Shown in pieces: positions 1 to 5,357 of a stretch of 5,357 nt of DNA. The DNA comes from an uncultured Francisella sp. (GTDB taxonomy: Bacteria > Pseudomonadota > Gammaproteobacteria > Burkholderiales > Neisseriaceae). A program made the translations under genes and the position numbers. The notes under the pieces are model-generated. The model made no database searches and was not told where the DNA came from. It saw nothing but the letters and a program-made list of their open reading frames with translations. The DNA is taken from NCBI GenBank assembly GCA_905373555.1, contig CAJPTP010000089.1:1-5357 (forward strand). The letters are read 5' to 3'. Positions within the stretch are counted from its first letter, which is position 1; every line of letters begins with the position of its first letter.

Positions 1-3
1 AAT

Positions 4-13
4 CCCCCCCCCC
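4..13. repeat. C10 homopolymer tract
   Basis: Ten consecutive C lie upstream of the metE promoter, ending 8 bases before the palindrome at 22-35. Homopolymers of this length are prone to slippage and, in some bacteria, drive phase variation when close to a promoter. Here the tract is about 50-60 bp upstream of the inferred transcription start, so any effect is speculative. It could also be a sequencing length error. Confidence 0.6.
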
Positions 14-21
14 GTTTTCCC

Positions 22-35
22 AAGCGATATCGCTT
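22..35. promoter_or_regulatory. 14-bp perfect palindrome, candidate operator of metE
   Basis: The sequence AAGCGATATCGCTT is a gapless perfect dyad. It covers the place where a -35 box would sit for the -10 box at 50-55 (27-32 with a 17-bp spacer). That position has almost no match to TTGACA, so a bound protein may replace or block normal -35 contact. Dyads in this position are typical binding sites for dimeric regulators. The MetR and MetJ sites known from enterics do not obviously match, so the regulator is unknown. The dyad is seen directly; the operator role is inferred. Confidence 0.5.
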
Positions 36-49
36 AAGATTTAGAGCTT

Positions 50-55
50 TATAAT
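50..55 (+). promoter_or_regulatory. metE promoter -10 box
   Basis: TATAAT is a perfect sigma-70-type -10 hexamer, placed so that transcription would start near position 62 and leave a leader of about 115 nt before metE. No acceptable -35 hexamer is found with 15-18 bp spacing (the 17-bp position reads ATATCG), and there is no TGn extended -10. The following CCGGG makes a GC-rich discriminator, a feature linked in other bacteria to ppGpp sensitivity. The weak -35 together with the overlapping palindrome suggests an activator-dependent or repressible promoter. Confidence 0.6.
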
Positions 56-176
56 CCGGGTTTTGCTCGGCGCCCGCTTGCCGCCGGTTTGGGGCTTGGG
101 CTTCCGGTTTTGCTTGCGCCCGGCCGCCGTTCGCGCGTTTCGGCCCGGCGGGTCATCGTATCGAAAGGTTTTGTCA
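56..176 (+). other. GC-rich untranslated leader of metE
   Basis: This region lies between the -10 box and the GTG start. It contains an imperfect direct repeat (56-86 against 104-129; both copies run CCGG, TTTTGCT, GCGCCCG, GCCGCCG with small gaps) and can form local GC stems such as CCGCCG (124-129 region) with CGGCGG (146-151 region). I looked for cobalamin, SAM and SAH riboswitch signature boxes and saw none. The metE reading frame stays open upstream to a TTG at 63, but that extension does not resemble MetE N-termini and has no ribosome binding site. I therefore treat it as leader, not coding. Confidence 0.45.
164..168 (+). promoter_or_regulatory. Ribosome binding site of metE
   Basis: AAAGG lies 8 nt before GTG 177. 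This spacing decides the start: an in-frame TTG at 171 would be only 2 nt away, and the TTG at 63 has no such site. Starting at 177 also gives a protein whose length and N-terminus fit the MetE family. Confidence 0.75.
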
Positions 177-2444
177 GTGAACACAACCCACATCAGCGGC
201 TATCCGAGAATCGGGGCCAAAAGAGAGCTGAAATTTGCCGTCGAAAAATTTTGGAAAGGCGAAGCTTCGGAGGAAGAGGTTCTTGCCGTCGCCAAATCGG
301 TGCGCGAGGCCAACCGCCGCGCCCAAATCGAGGCCGGCTTGGATTTGCTTCCCGTCAATGACTTCAGTCTGTACGACCATGTGCTGGATGCGCAGGTGAT
401 GACGGGCTGCATCCCCGAGCGCTTTGGTTTCGACGCGTCGCGCCTGACCATGGATCAGTACTTTCAGCTGGCCCGGGGCAACAAAGATCAGCCCGCGATT
501 GAGATGACCAAGTGGTTTGACACCAACTACCATTATTTGGTGCCGGAGTTTTCCAAGTCGACGACGTTCTCAGCCAACCCCGCGAAGGTCATCGCCGAGG
601 CGCGCGAGGCCAAGGCGGCCGGGGTCGACGCCAAGCCCACGCTGTTGGGGCCCGTGACTTTGCTGCGTTTGGGAAAGGTCAAGGGGGAGGCGTTCGACAG
701 ACTGTCGCTGCTGCCGGCGCTGACTGCGGCTTACCAATCGATTTTGCGCGAGCTGGGCAACGAGGGCGTGGTGTGGGCGCAGCTCGATGAGCCCGTTTTG
801 GCCATGGATTTGGAAGAGGAGTGGCTCGGCGCTTTTGCCTCCGCCTACAAGGAGTTGGCCGAGACGGGCGTGAAGATTGTTTTGGGCACTTATTTCGGCT
901 CCGTCGAAGAGCGCCTGCCGATGCTCAAAAAGCTGCCCGTCAACGGCCTGCACATCGATTGCGTTCGCGCGCCCGAGCAAATGGACGCCTTTGTCGAAAA
1001 ATGGCCGGACAACAAGGCGCTGAGCTTGGGCGTGATCGACGGGCGCAATGTGTGGGCGGCCGATCTGCGCGCTTTGGGCGAGAGGCTCAAGCCCGTCGCG
1101 CGCAAGTTGGGCAACAACCTGTGGCTTTCGACCGGCTGCTCGCTGCTGCACGCGCCCCAAGACTTGGACTTGGAGGAGAAGCTTGACCCGCGCATCAAGC
1201 AATGGATGGCGTTCGCCAAGCAAAAGCTGGGCGAATTGGCGGCTTTGAAAAAGATTTTGGAGCGCGGCGAGGAGGCGGCGCAAGAGGAGCTCAAGCGCTC
1301 CGACGCGGCGCGGGCGTCGCGCGCCGTGAGCGAGCTGATTCACAGGCCGCGCGTGAAGGAGCGGCTCAGCGCCCTCAAAGAGGGCGACGATCGCAGGGCG
1401 GCCCCGTTCGCCAAGCGCATCCAAGAGCAGCGCAAGGCGCTGCGTTTGCCGACCCTTCCGACCACCACCATCGGCTCGTTCCCGCAAACCAAGGAGATTC
1501 GCCAAACCCGCGCCGAATTCAAGGCGGGCAAGATCTCCCAGGCCGCCTACGCCACCGCCATGAAGGCCGAGATCGCCCACGCCGTGAAGGTGCAGGAGGA
1601 TTTGGGTTTGGACGTGTTGGTTCACGGCGAGGCCGAGCGCAACGACATGGTCGAGTATTTCGGCGAGCTGCTCGACGGCTATGCCTTCACGCAGCACGGC
1701 TGGGTGCAAAGCTATGGCTCGCGGTGCGTCAAGCCGCCGATCATTTTCGGCGACGTGGATCGCCCCAAGCCCATGACGGTGGAGTGGATTGCCTATGCGC
1801 AAAGCCTCACCGACAAGCCGATGAAGGGCATGCTCACGGGCCCCGTGACGATGCTGCAATGGAGCTTCGCCCGCGACGACATTCCCCGAAGCGTCGTGTG
1901 CGAGCAAATCGCTTTGGCGCTGAACGAGGAGGTTCGGGATTTGGAGCGCGCCGGCATTCAGGTCATCCAAATCGACGAGCCTGCGATTCGCGAGGGCCTG
2001 CCGCTTCGACGCAAAGATTGGGATGCTTACCTTCAGTGGGCGGGCCGCGCGTTCAGGCTCACCTCCAAGGGCGTGAAGAACAGAACTCAGATCCACACGC
2101 ACATGTGCTATTCCGAGTTCAACGACATTCTGCCCGCCATCGCCGCGATGGATGCGGACGTCATCACCATCGAGACCTCGCGCTCGGACATGGAGCTGCT
2201 CGACGCTTTCGCGAAGTTCAAGTACCCCAACGACATCGGGCCGGGCGTTTACGACATCCACAGCCCCCGCGTGCCCAAGCGCGGCGAGATGGCCGGCTTG
2301 GTCGAGAAAGCCTTGCGCGTGATTCCTGCCGAAAGGCTGTGGATCAACCCCGACTGCGGCTTGAAAACCCGAGGCTGGGAGGAGACGGTCTCCGCTTTGC
2401 GGCTGATGGTCGAGGTCGCCAAAGAGTTCAGGCAAAAAATATAA
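177..2444 (+). CDS. metE: Cobalamin-independent methionine synthase (5-methyltetrahydropteroyltriglutamate--homocysteine methyltransferase)
   Basis: This cytosolic enzyme transfers the methyl group of 5-methyltetrahydropteroyl-triglutamate to homocysteine, the last step of methionine synthesis, without vitamin B12. The 755 residues compare with 753 in E. coli, and equivalent residues are shifted by one. The N-terminal barrel (about 3-320) begins with the folate-side motif GYPRIG (8-13). A charged linker (about 357-425) leads to the catalytic C-terminal barrel (about 428-752) with IGSFPQT (432-438). By family knowledge, the zinc ligands are His642 and Cys644 (motif HTHMC), Glu666 (TIETSRSDM) and Cys727 (NPDCGLKTR). 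His695 (YDIHSP) is the catalytic acid, and Glu485 (HGEAERNDM) and Asp600 (QIDEP) contact homocysteine. All are present, so the enzyme should be active. The start is GTG, supported by AAAGG 8 nt upstream. It appears to be transcribed alone from the promoter at 50-55 and ends about 105 nt before a strong terminator. Nothing in the protein looks broken. Confidence 0.98.
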   Translation: MNTTHISGYPRIGAKRELKFAVEKFWKGEASEEEVLAVAKSVREANRRAQIEAGLDLLPVNDFSLYDHVLDAQVMTGCIPERFGFDASRLTMDQYFQLARGNKDQPAIEMTKWFDTNYHYLVPEFSKSTTFSANPAKVIAEAREAKAAGVDAKPTLLGPVTLLRLGKVKGEAFDRLSLLPALTAAYQSILRELGNEGVVWAQLDEPVLAMDLEEEWLGAFASAYKELAETGVKIVLGTYFGSVEERLPMLKKLPVNGLHIDCVRAPEQMDAFVEKWPDNKALSLGVIDGRNVWAADLRALGERLKPVARKLGNNLWLSTGCSLLHAPQDLDLEEKLDPRIKQWMAFAKQKLGELAALKKILERGEEAAQEELKRSDAARASRAVSELIHRPRVKERLSALKEGDDRRAAPFAKRIQEQRKALRLPTLPTTTIGSFPQTKEIRQTRAEFKAGKISQAAYATAMKAEIAHAVKVQEDLGLDVLVHGEAERNDMVEYFGELLDGYAFTQHGWVQSYGSRCVKPPIIFGDVDRPKPMTVEWIAYAQSLTDKPMKGMLTGPVTMLQWSFARDDIPRSVVCEQIALALNEEVRDLERAGIQVIQIDEPAIREGLPLRRKDWDAYLQWAGRAFRLTSKGVKNRTQIHTHMCYSEFNDILPAIAAMDADVITIETSRSDMELLDAFAKFKYPNDIGPGVYDIHSPRVPKRGEMAGLVEKALRVIPAERLWINPDCGLKTRGWEETVSALRLMVEVAKEFRQKI

Positions 2445-2464
2445 AGGCCTCGACTCCGGCGGCG

Positions 2465-2485
2465 GCCCCGCCCCTTGTCCGGGGC
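2465..2485 (+). other. GC hairpin just after metE
   Basis: GCCCCG (2465-2470) pairs with CGGGGC (2480-2485) around a 9-nt loop. No T-run follows, so it is not an intrinsic terminator by itself. It may stabilise the metE mRNA 3' end or simply reflect the very GC-rich 40 bases here. Confidence 0.35.
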
Positions 2486-2524
2486 TTCGCGGCGCGGCGC
2501 GCGGCCGCTTCCTGAACCCGGATT

Positions 2525-2550
2525 CGGCGGTCTTTGCAAGACCGTTGCCG
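2525..2550 (+). other. Hairpin directly before the terminator
   Basis: CGGTCTT (2528-2534) and AAGACCG (2538-2544) form a perfect 7-bp stem with the 3-nt loop TGC. Flanking CGG (2525-2527) can add pairs with CCG (2548-2550) across a short bulge. It abuts the A10 tract of the next hairpin, so the metE transcript would end with two stacked hairpins. This could protect the 3' end from exonucleases; that role is inferred. Confidence 0.5.
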
Positions 2551-2593
2551 AAAAAAAAAACGCCTCGGCTTTTTGGCCGGGGCGTTTTTTTTT
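2551..2593. terminator. Bidirectional intrinsic terminator
   Basis: An A10 tract (2551-2560), a stem arm CGCCTCGGC (2561-2569), a 6-nt loop (2570-2575), the arm GCCGGGGCG (2576-2584) and a T9 tract (2585-2593) make a textbook intrinsic terminator. The stem has 9 bp including one U-G pair on the plus-strand RNA (A-C on the minus-strand RNA), and A-T pairing can extend it. Read rightward it ends metE about 105 nt after the stop codon. Read leftward the A10 becomes T10, so it also stops transcripts arriving from the minus-strand gene and keeps them out of antisense metE. Confidence 0.92.
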
Positions 2594-2769
2594 GAAAGCC
2601 GGGGCGGTGCCGGGCCTTTGTTCGTCGGCATCCCTTCGCCAAGATGGCCAACAATCCAACGAAAAGCGCCAAGCGCCTGATGAAGCGTCGGGATTGCGCT
2701 TCTTCGAGCTTTCGCAACATGGAAATCCATTGGCGCCGGCGCCGTGATTCCATGGCGTTTCTGGATACC

Positions 2770-2798
2770 CGCGCCTCTTGCGCGCTTTCCTCTTTTTT
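2770..2798 (+). terminator. Weak rightward terminator-like hairpin
   Basis: CGCGC (2770-2774), a 5-nt loop CTCTT, and GCGCG (2780-2784) are followed by a pyrimidine stretch that includes T7 at 2792-2798. The T7 run starts 7 bases after the stem, later than in efficient terminators, so function is doubtful. The stem is identical to the one at 2897-2911. It is oriented to stop plus-strand transcripts that escape the metE terminator. Confidence 0.3.
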
Positions 2799-2851
2799 TC
2801 TTCTTGGTCGCCCGGCGAGGAAAGGGGGGGGCGAACCAAAACGCCCATTTT

Positions 2852-2878
2852 TCAACGCCTTCAAATACGTTGCGTTGA
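2852..2878. other. Hairpin in the convergent gap
   Basis: TCAACGC (2852-2858) and GCGTTGA (2872-2878) form a perfect 7-bp stem with a 13-nt loop. No T-run follows on either strand. It would lie in the 3' untranslated part of the minus-strand transcript, about 50 nt after its stop codon, and could mark or protect that end. Confidence 0.35.
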
Positions 2879-2896
2879 GCCAACAAATCGCGCGAG

Positions 2897-2919
2897 CGCG
2901 CTGGTTGCGCGGTTTTTTT
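2897..2919 (+). terminator. Rightward terminator-like hairpin at the end of the minus-strand gene
   Basis: CGCGC (2897-2901), loop TGGTT, GCGCG (2907-2911), then G and T7 (2913-2919) give a short but all-GC hairpin with an immediate T-run. It reads on the plus strand, ending 10 bases before the last codons of the convergent minus-strand gene. It would therefore block antisense transcription of that gene. Read from the minus strand it lacks a T-run, so it is not that gene's own terminator. Confidence 0.5.
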
Positions 2920-2929
2920 CTGCCGCTTT

Positions 2930-5356
2930 TTAGCGCTCTTGGCCGTCATCCCCCCACTCCGCCTCGCATTCGCGCAGAGTCTCGCCCGGTTCTTCCGAGG
3001 CGGCGCGCGTCGTTGTTTCGTTTGCATCGCCCGGCGCCGGGATCCGCTCCGCGCCGAGGGACGAGACAAGCTCGTTGGGCTCCGGGTCGCGGTCGGCCCG
3101 CAAACGGGGGCGCGACTCAAGCCATTGGGGGGCGTTCCCGTTTTCTTGCGCCGGCGGCGCGTCCCGATCCGAGCTTGGCGGCGCCTTTTCGTCGCCCAAA
3201 GCCAAGGCGTCTTTCGACGGTTGGGGATGGCTCTTCCCTTCTTCCCCAAACGCCGCATGAGCGGCCGTTTCGATTGTCGCCGCCCAAACTGAGGCTGCGG
3301 CCAAAGACGCGGTTTGCCGCGAGTCGCGCCCGTCGAGCCCGCGCTTGGGCGGCAATTCGGGCGCGTCGCTTGGCCGCGCGCGAAGCCGCTTGGGATTGGC
3401 TTGGGGGGCGAAAACGGTTTGCCCCGGAAGGCCTTGCGGCGCGCCGATTCGGCCGCGCTCGAGCCCGGAGCCCCGGTTCGGGGGCAAATCGGCAACCCAA
3501 GGCGACCTGGGATCGAGCGCGACGTTCGAGCGAGGCACGATCTTGGCCGAGCGGTTCGCATCCGCTCGCCTCGATTGAATTGGGCGGCCGTTTGCGCCAT
3601 GAGCCGGGCTCTCGCAAGGCGCCCGCGTTGGGCTGCTTTGAGCCGCAGACGCCGCGCTTGGCGGCTCAAGCCGATTCGGTTTTGCGATCCAAACCGTTTG
3701 GGGAGCGCGTGAGCGCGCGTCGGCGGGCGTCTCTTGGGATCGTCCTTGGGCGCCCGATGGGGGGCGCCGCATCCCGAAACCGGATCGTGAGCTTGGCGCG
3801 TTTTGAGGCGGCGCCATGACCGGTTGGGCCGCCGCCCCGCTCGGCGCGCCCGGGGCGGGTTCCGGCAACGATGGGGAGGGCGAGGCCGGACGCTTGGCGC
3901 AGGCGTCGTTGCCGGGCCCCATGCGGCCGAGCGCCGGCTGCCGCCTTGTCGATGCGCCGGCGCGGCTTGGGCGCGCGGGTTGCGCAAAGCGCGCGCCGGA
4001 CCGCGCCGTTTGCTTCAAGCCCGAGACAACTTGCGCGTCGGGGCGCTGCGGCGCGGGCTTGCGGGATGCGGCGGAAAGATCGCGGCCGTCGCTTTGGACG
4101 ATTGGCGGTTGGCTTCGGGCCGCAAAGCTCGATTGCCCGGCCCGGCATGGGGTTGGGGGGCTGCCCGCAAGCGGCGCCGCGGCGCCGCCTTGAGCCTGAA
4201 GCGCGCGCGGCGCGCGATGGCCGGCCGCGGCGCGCCCGCTCAAGGCCGACGCGCCGTTCATGGTTTCCGTTCGGCGCCCGTTGGGGCCGGGCATGGCGCG
4301 GGACGCGGCGCGGAACGTGGGGGAGCGCGTGAGCGTGGCTTTTGCTCTCCGACGGTCGGCTTCTCCGTTGCAAGCCGCGCGGGCGGATCGAGGATCGAGA
4401 ACGCCTTCGCCTTCCTTGAGCGCCGCCGATGCAGGCGCCTTGGTTGAGCTTGCCCGGGCGCCGTTCGTTCGCGTTGGATCCGCGCCGCTCGATTCGGCGC
4501 CGCGAACGGCGGCGGGTTGCCCGCGCTCGGCGCGCTTGGGCGAGGATGCGTCGGAAAAAGGAAGCGAGACGGAGTGGGCGACGTTGGCGCGCGTCCGGGC
4601 GCGGGAAACGCCAGGCCGCGTCCTGTTCGGATGTTCGGCGGGCGCGCGGGCGCCCGCGTCCGGGATGGCGGCGCCTGGGGCGGACGGGCGGCGCTCAAGA
4701 TCGGCGGCCGAGTCGGGACGAGAGTCCGCGAAAACCCCAAGGCTTTCTTGCGGCGCCTCGCTTTGCTCGCGCCATTGCCTTTCCTCCAGCGCCAGCATCG
4801 GCAAGGTCGACGACGACAAGCCCCGGTCATGCGATCCGTCCGGTGAGTCGCGGGCCAAGCGCCGAGCCAGCGCTTCGCGCCGCGCCGCTTGGTCGGCCAA
4901 GGCCGCCGCTTGCTCGCGCCCGCGAAAAATGGAGTCCAAGCGGCCCGCCGCCGCGCGGTCGAACGGCATGATTTTGAGCGGAGCGCGCCCCGCGCTTTGC
5001 GCCAGACCAAGATGCTTGGGCTGACTCCAAGGATGCAGGCAGGCCCATTCGGCCATGGCGTTGGCCCAAGACTCCAACTCCGCTTGGGCCCAACGTCGGG
5101 CGAAGGCGATGCGCTCGCGCTTGGGCGGCGGCGTCGCCGTCGGCGTTGCCGCTGCAGTCGGCGCCCTGTCCGACGGCAGCAAGGCTTTTTGGCTTGGCGC
5201 CGCGCCGCCTTTGGGCGATCGCGCATCAAAGCGGCCGCCGTTCCGCTTGCTCCCTTCTTGCGATTCCGAACGGTCGGCGCGCGCCGCGCCGGAGAATCCG
5301 CCGTTCCCGTCTTCGACGCGCATGCCGCCGGCGCGCGCCGCCGGGTTGGGTTTGGG
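2930..5356 (-). CDS. Unrecognised large disordered Ala/Pro/Arg-rich protein, 5' end outside the window
   Basis: I do not recognise this protein. The frame is open from the window edge to TAA (2930-2932), at least 808 codons. The first visible ATG (5323) has no ribosome binding site, so the start is probably further upstream. Counting residues from that Met: about 69-98 looks helical and Trp-rich (RIAFARRWAQAELESWANAM and onward), about 121-157 is a charged Ala/Arg/Glu helix or short coiled coil, and 176-190 is another charged helix. About 200-670 is low complexity, rich in Ala, Pro, Arg, Ser and Gly, basic and presumably disordered. About 671-693 may be helical, and the tail from 777 is acidic with Trp790. 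There are no signal peptide or membrane segments in the visible part. Codon choice (TTG, CAA, G/C third positions) resembles metE, which supports coding. Long stop-free frames are common at this GC content, so reality is likely but not certain. It is the last gene of its unit and converges on metE. A tail of a secretion, conjugation or RNA-processing protein is possible, but nothing specific supports any of these. Confidence 0.7.
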   Translation of the reverse strand, partial: PKPNPAARAGGMRVEDGNGGFSGAARADRSESQEGSKRNGGRFDARSPKGGAAPSQKALLPSDRAPTAAATPTATPPPKRERIAFARRWAQAELESWANAMAEWACLHPWSQPKHLGLAQSAGRAPLKIMPFDRAAAGRLDSIFRGREQAAALADQAARREALARRLARDSPDGSHDRGLSSSTLPMLALEERQWREQSEAPQESLGVFADSRPDSAADLERRPSAPGAAIPDAGARAPAEHPNRTRPGVSRARTRANVAHSVSLPFSDASSPKRAERGQPAAVRGAESSGADPTRTNGARASSTKAPASAALKEGEGVLDPRSARAACNGEADRRRAKATLTRSPTFRAASRAMPGPNGRRTETMNGASALSGRAAAGHRAPRALQAQGGAAAPLAGSPPTPCRAGQSSFAARSQPPIVQSDGRDLSAASRKPAPQRPDAQVVSGLKQTARSGARFAQPARPSRAGASTRRQPALGRMGPGNDACAKRPASPSPSLPEPAPGAPSGAAAQPVMAPPQNAPSSRSGFGMRRPPSGAQGRSQETPADARSRAPQTVWIAKPNRLEPPSAASAAQSSPTRAPCESPAHGANGRPIQSRRADANRSAKIVPRSNVALDPRSPWVADLPPNRGSGLERGRIGAPQGLPGQTVFAPQANPKRLRARPSDAPELPPKRGLDGRDSRQTASLAAASVWAATIETAAHAAFGEEGKSHPQPSKDALALGDEKAPPSSDRDAPPAQENGNAPQWLESRPRLRADRDPEPNELVSSLGAERIPAPGDANETTTRAASEEPGETLRECEAEWGDDGQER

Positions 5357-5357
5357 G

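Larger units (their letters stand above)
2594..2929. other. Intergenic region without a convincing gene
   Basis: These 336 bases lie between the bidirectional terminator and the stop codon of the minus-strand gene. Open frames cross them on both strands, but they run straight through the terminator or far into the neighbours' antisense strands, have no recognisable protein sequence and, with one exception (a minus-strand ATG at 2848 preceded by GAAGG), no ribosome binding site. The region holds a 12-bp palindrome GGCGCCGGCGCC (2732-2743), a G8 run (2824-2831), two rightward terminator-like hairpins and one plain hairpin, listed separately. No tRNA T-arm motif or known small RNA was seen. Confidence 0.6.

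Noticed and set aside
63..176. In-frame N-terminal extension of MetE from a TTG at 63
   Set aside because: The 38 extra residues do not resemble MetE N-termini, no ribosome binding site precedes TTG 63, and it would begin almost at the inferred transcription start. GTG 177 has AAAGG at good spacing and gives the family's normal length.
56..176. Cobalamin, SAM or SAH riboswitch before metE
   Set aside because: None of the conserved boxes of these classes could be found by eye; a covariance search would be needed to exclude a divergent one.
2600..2753. Possible small minus-strand protein from ATG 2753 with a hydrophobic stretch (RRLALFVGLLAILAKG)
   Set aside because: It resembles a short membrane segment, but there is no good ribosome binding site, no stop before the terminator, and the frame continues deep into antisense metE.
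2249..2848. Minus-strand frame from ATG 2848 preceded by GAAGG
   Set aside because: The ribosome-binding-like sequence is reasonable, but the protein is a low-complexity basic sequence that runs through the terminator and into antisense metE. No family is recognisable.
570..2864. Long minus-strand open frame (764 codons) across metE
   Set aside because: It is an antisense shadow of a confidently identified metE and passes through the strong terminator. Such frames are common in GC-rich coding DNA.
2644..3819. Plus-strand frame of 391 codons opposite the large minus-strand gene
   Set aside because: It has no ribosome binding site and an extreme Arg/Ala composition typical of a shadow frame, and the terminator-like hairpin at 2897-2919 would cut its transcript.
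3803..4447. Plus-strand Arg-rich frames in 3803-4447 and similar
   Set aside because: The composition is dominated by Arg, Gly and Ala with no natural balance. The minus-strand frame over the same DNA is longer and has more protein-like codon choice.
2930..5356. Assignment of the large protein to a FliK/YscP-type length ruler, a conjugative relaxase tail or an RNase E tail
   Set aside because: All share Pro/Ala-rich disorder, but no diagnostic motif of any of them is visible, so naming one would be a guess.

Overview
The window is GC-rich bacterial DNA holding two convergent protein genes separated by a terminator-rich gap. The organism is most likely a high-GC proteobacterium. MetE is a close full-length homologue of the E. 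coli enzyme, and both genes favour TTG for Leu, CAA for Gln, and G/C third positions. A betaproteobacterial (Burkholderiales or Sutterellaceae-like) origin is a guess that cannot be settled from this sequence alone.

Positions 1-176 are the metE control region. They contain a run of ten C, a perfect 14-bp palindrome (22-35), a consensus TATAAT -10 box (50-55) with no matching -35 box, a GC-rich leader of about 115 nt, and a ribosome binding site (164-168) that sets the start at GTG 177. Positions 177-2444 encode a complete 755-aa cobalamin-independent methionine synthase (MetE) with all zinc ligands and catalytic residues in place. Positions 2445-2929 form the gap between the two genes. It holds a strong A10/T9 terminator that should work on both strands, several further hairpins, and two weaker terminator-like hairpins that both face rightward, towards the 3' end of the leftward gene. 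I see no convincing gene in this gap.

Positions 2930-5356, on the minus strand, are one open frame of at least 808 codons that is still open at the window edge. It encodes an unrecognised, mostly disordered Ala/Pro/Arg/Ser-rich protein. It has a short helical, Trp-containing stretch near the visible N-terminal side and an acidic C-terminal tail. Its true start probably lies outside the window, because the first visible ATG (5323) has no ribosome binding site.

The two genes share no evident function; they only meet tail to tail. metE looks like a single-gene transcription unit. The leftward gene is the last gene of whatever unit continues to the right. The parts that could be new are the large disordered protein, the regulation of metE through the palindrome, and the one-sided series of terminators.
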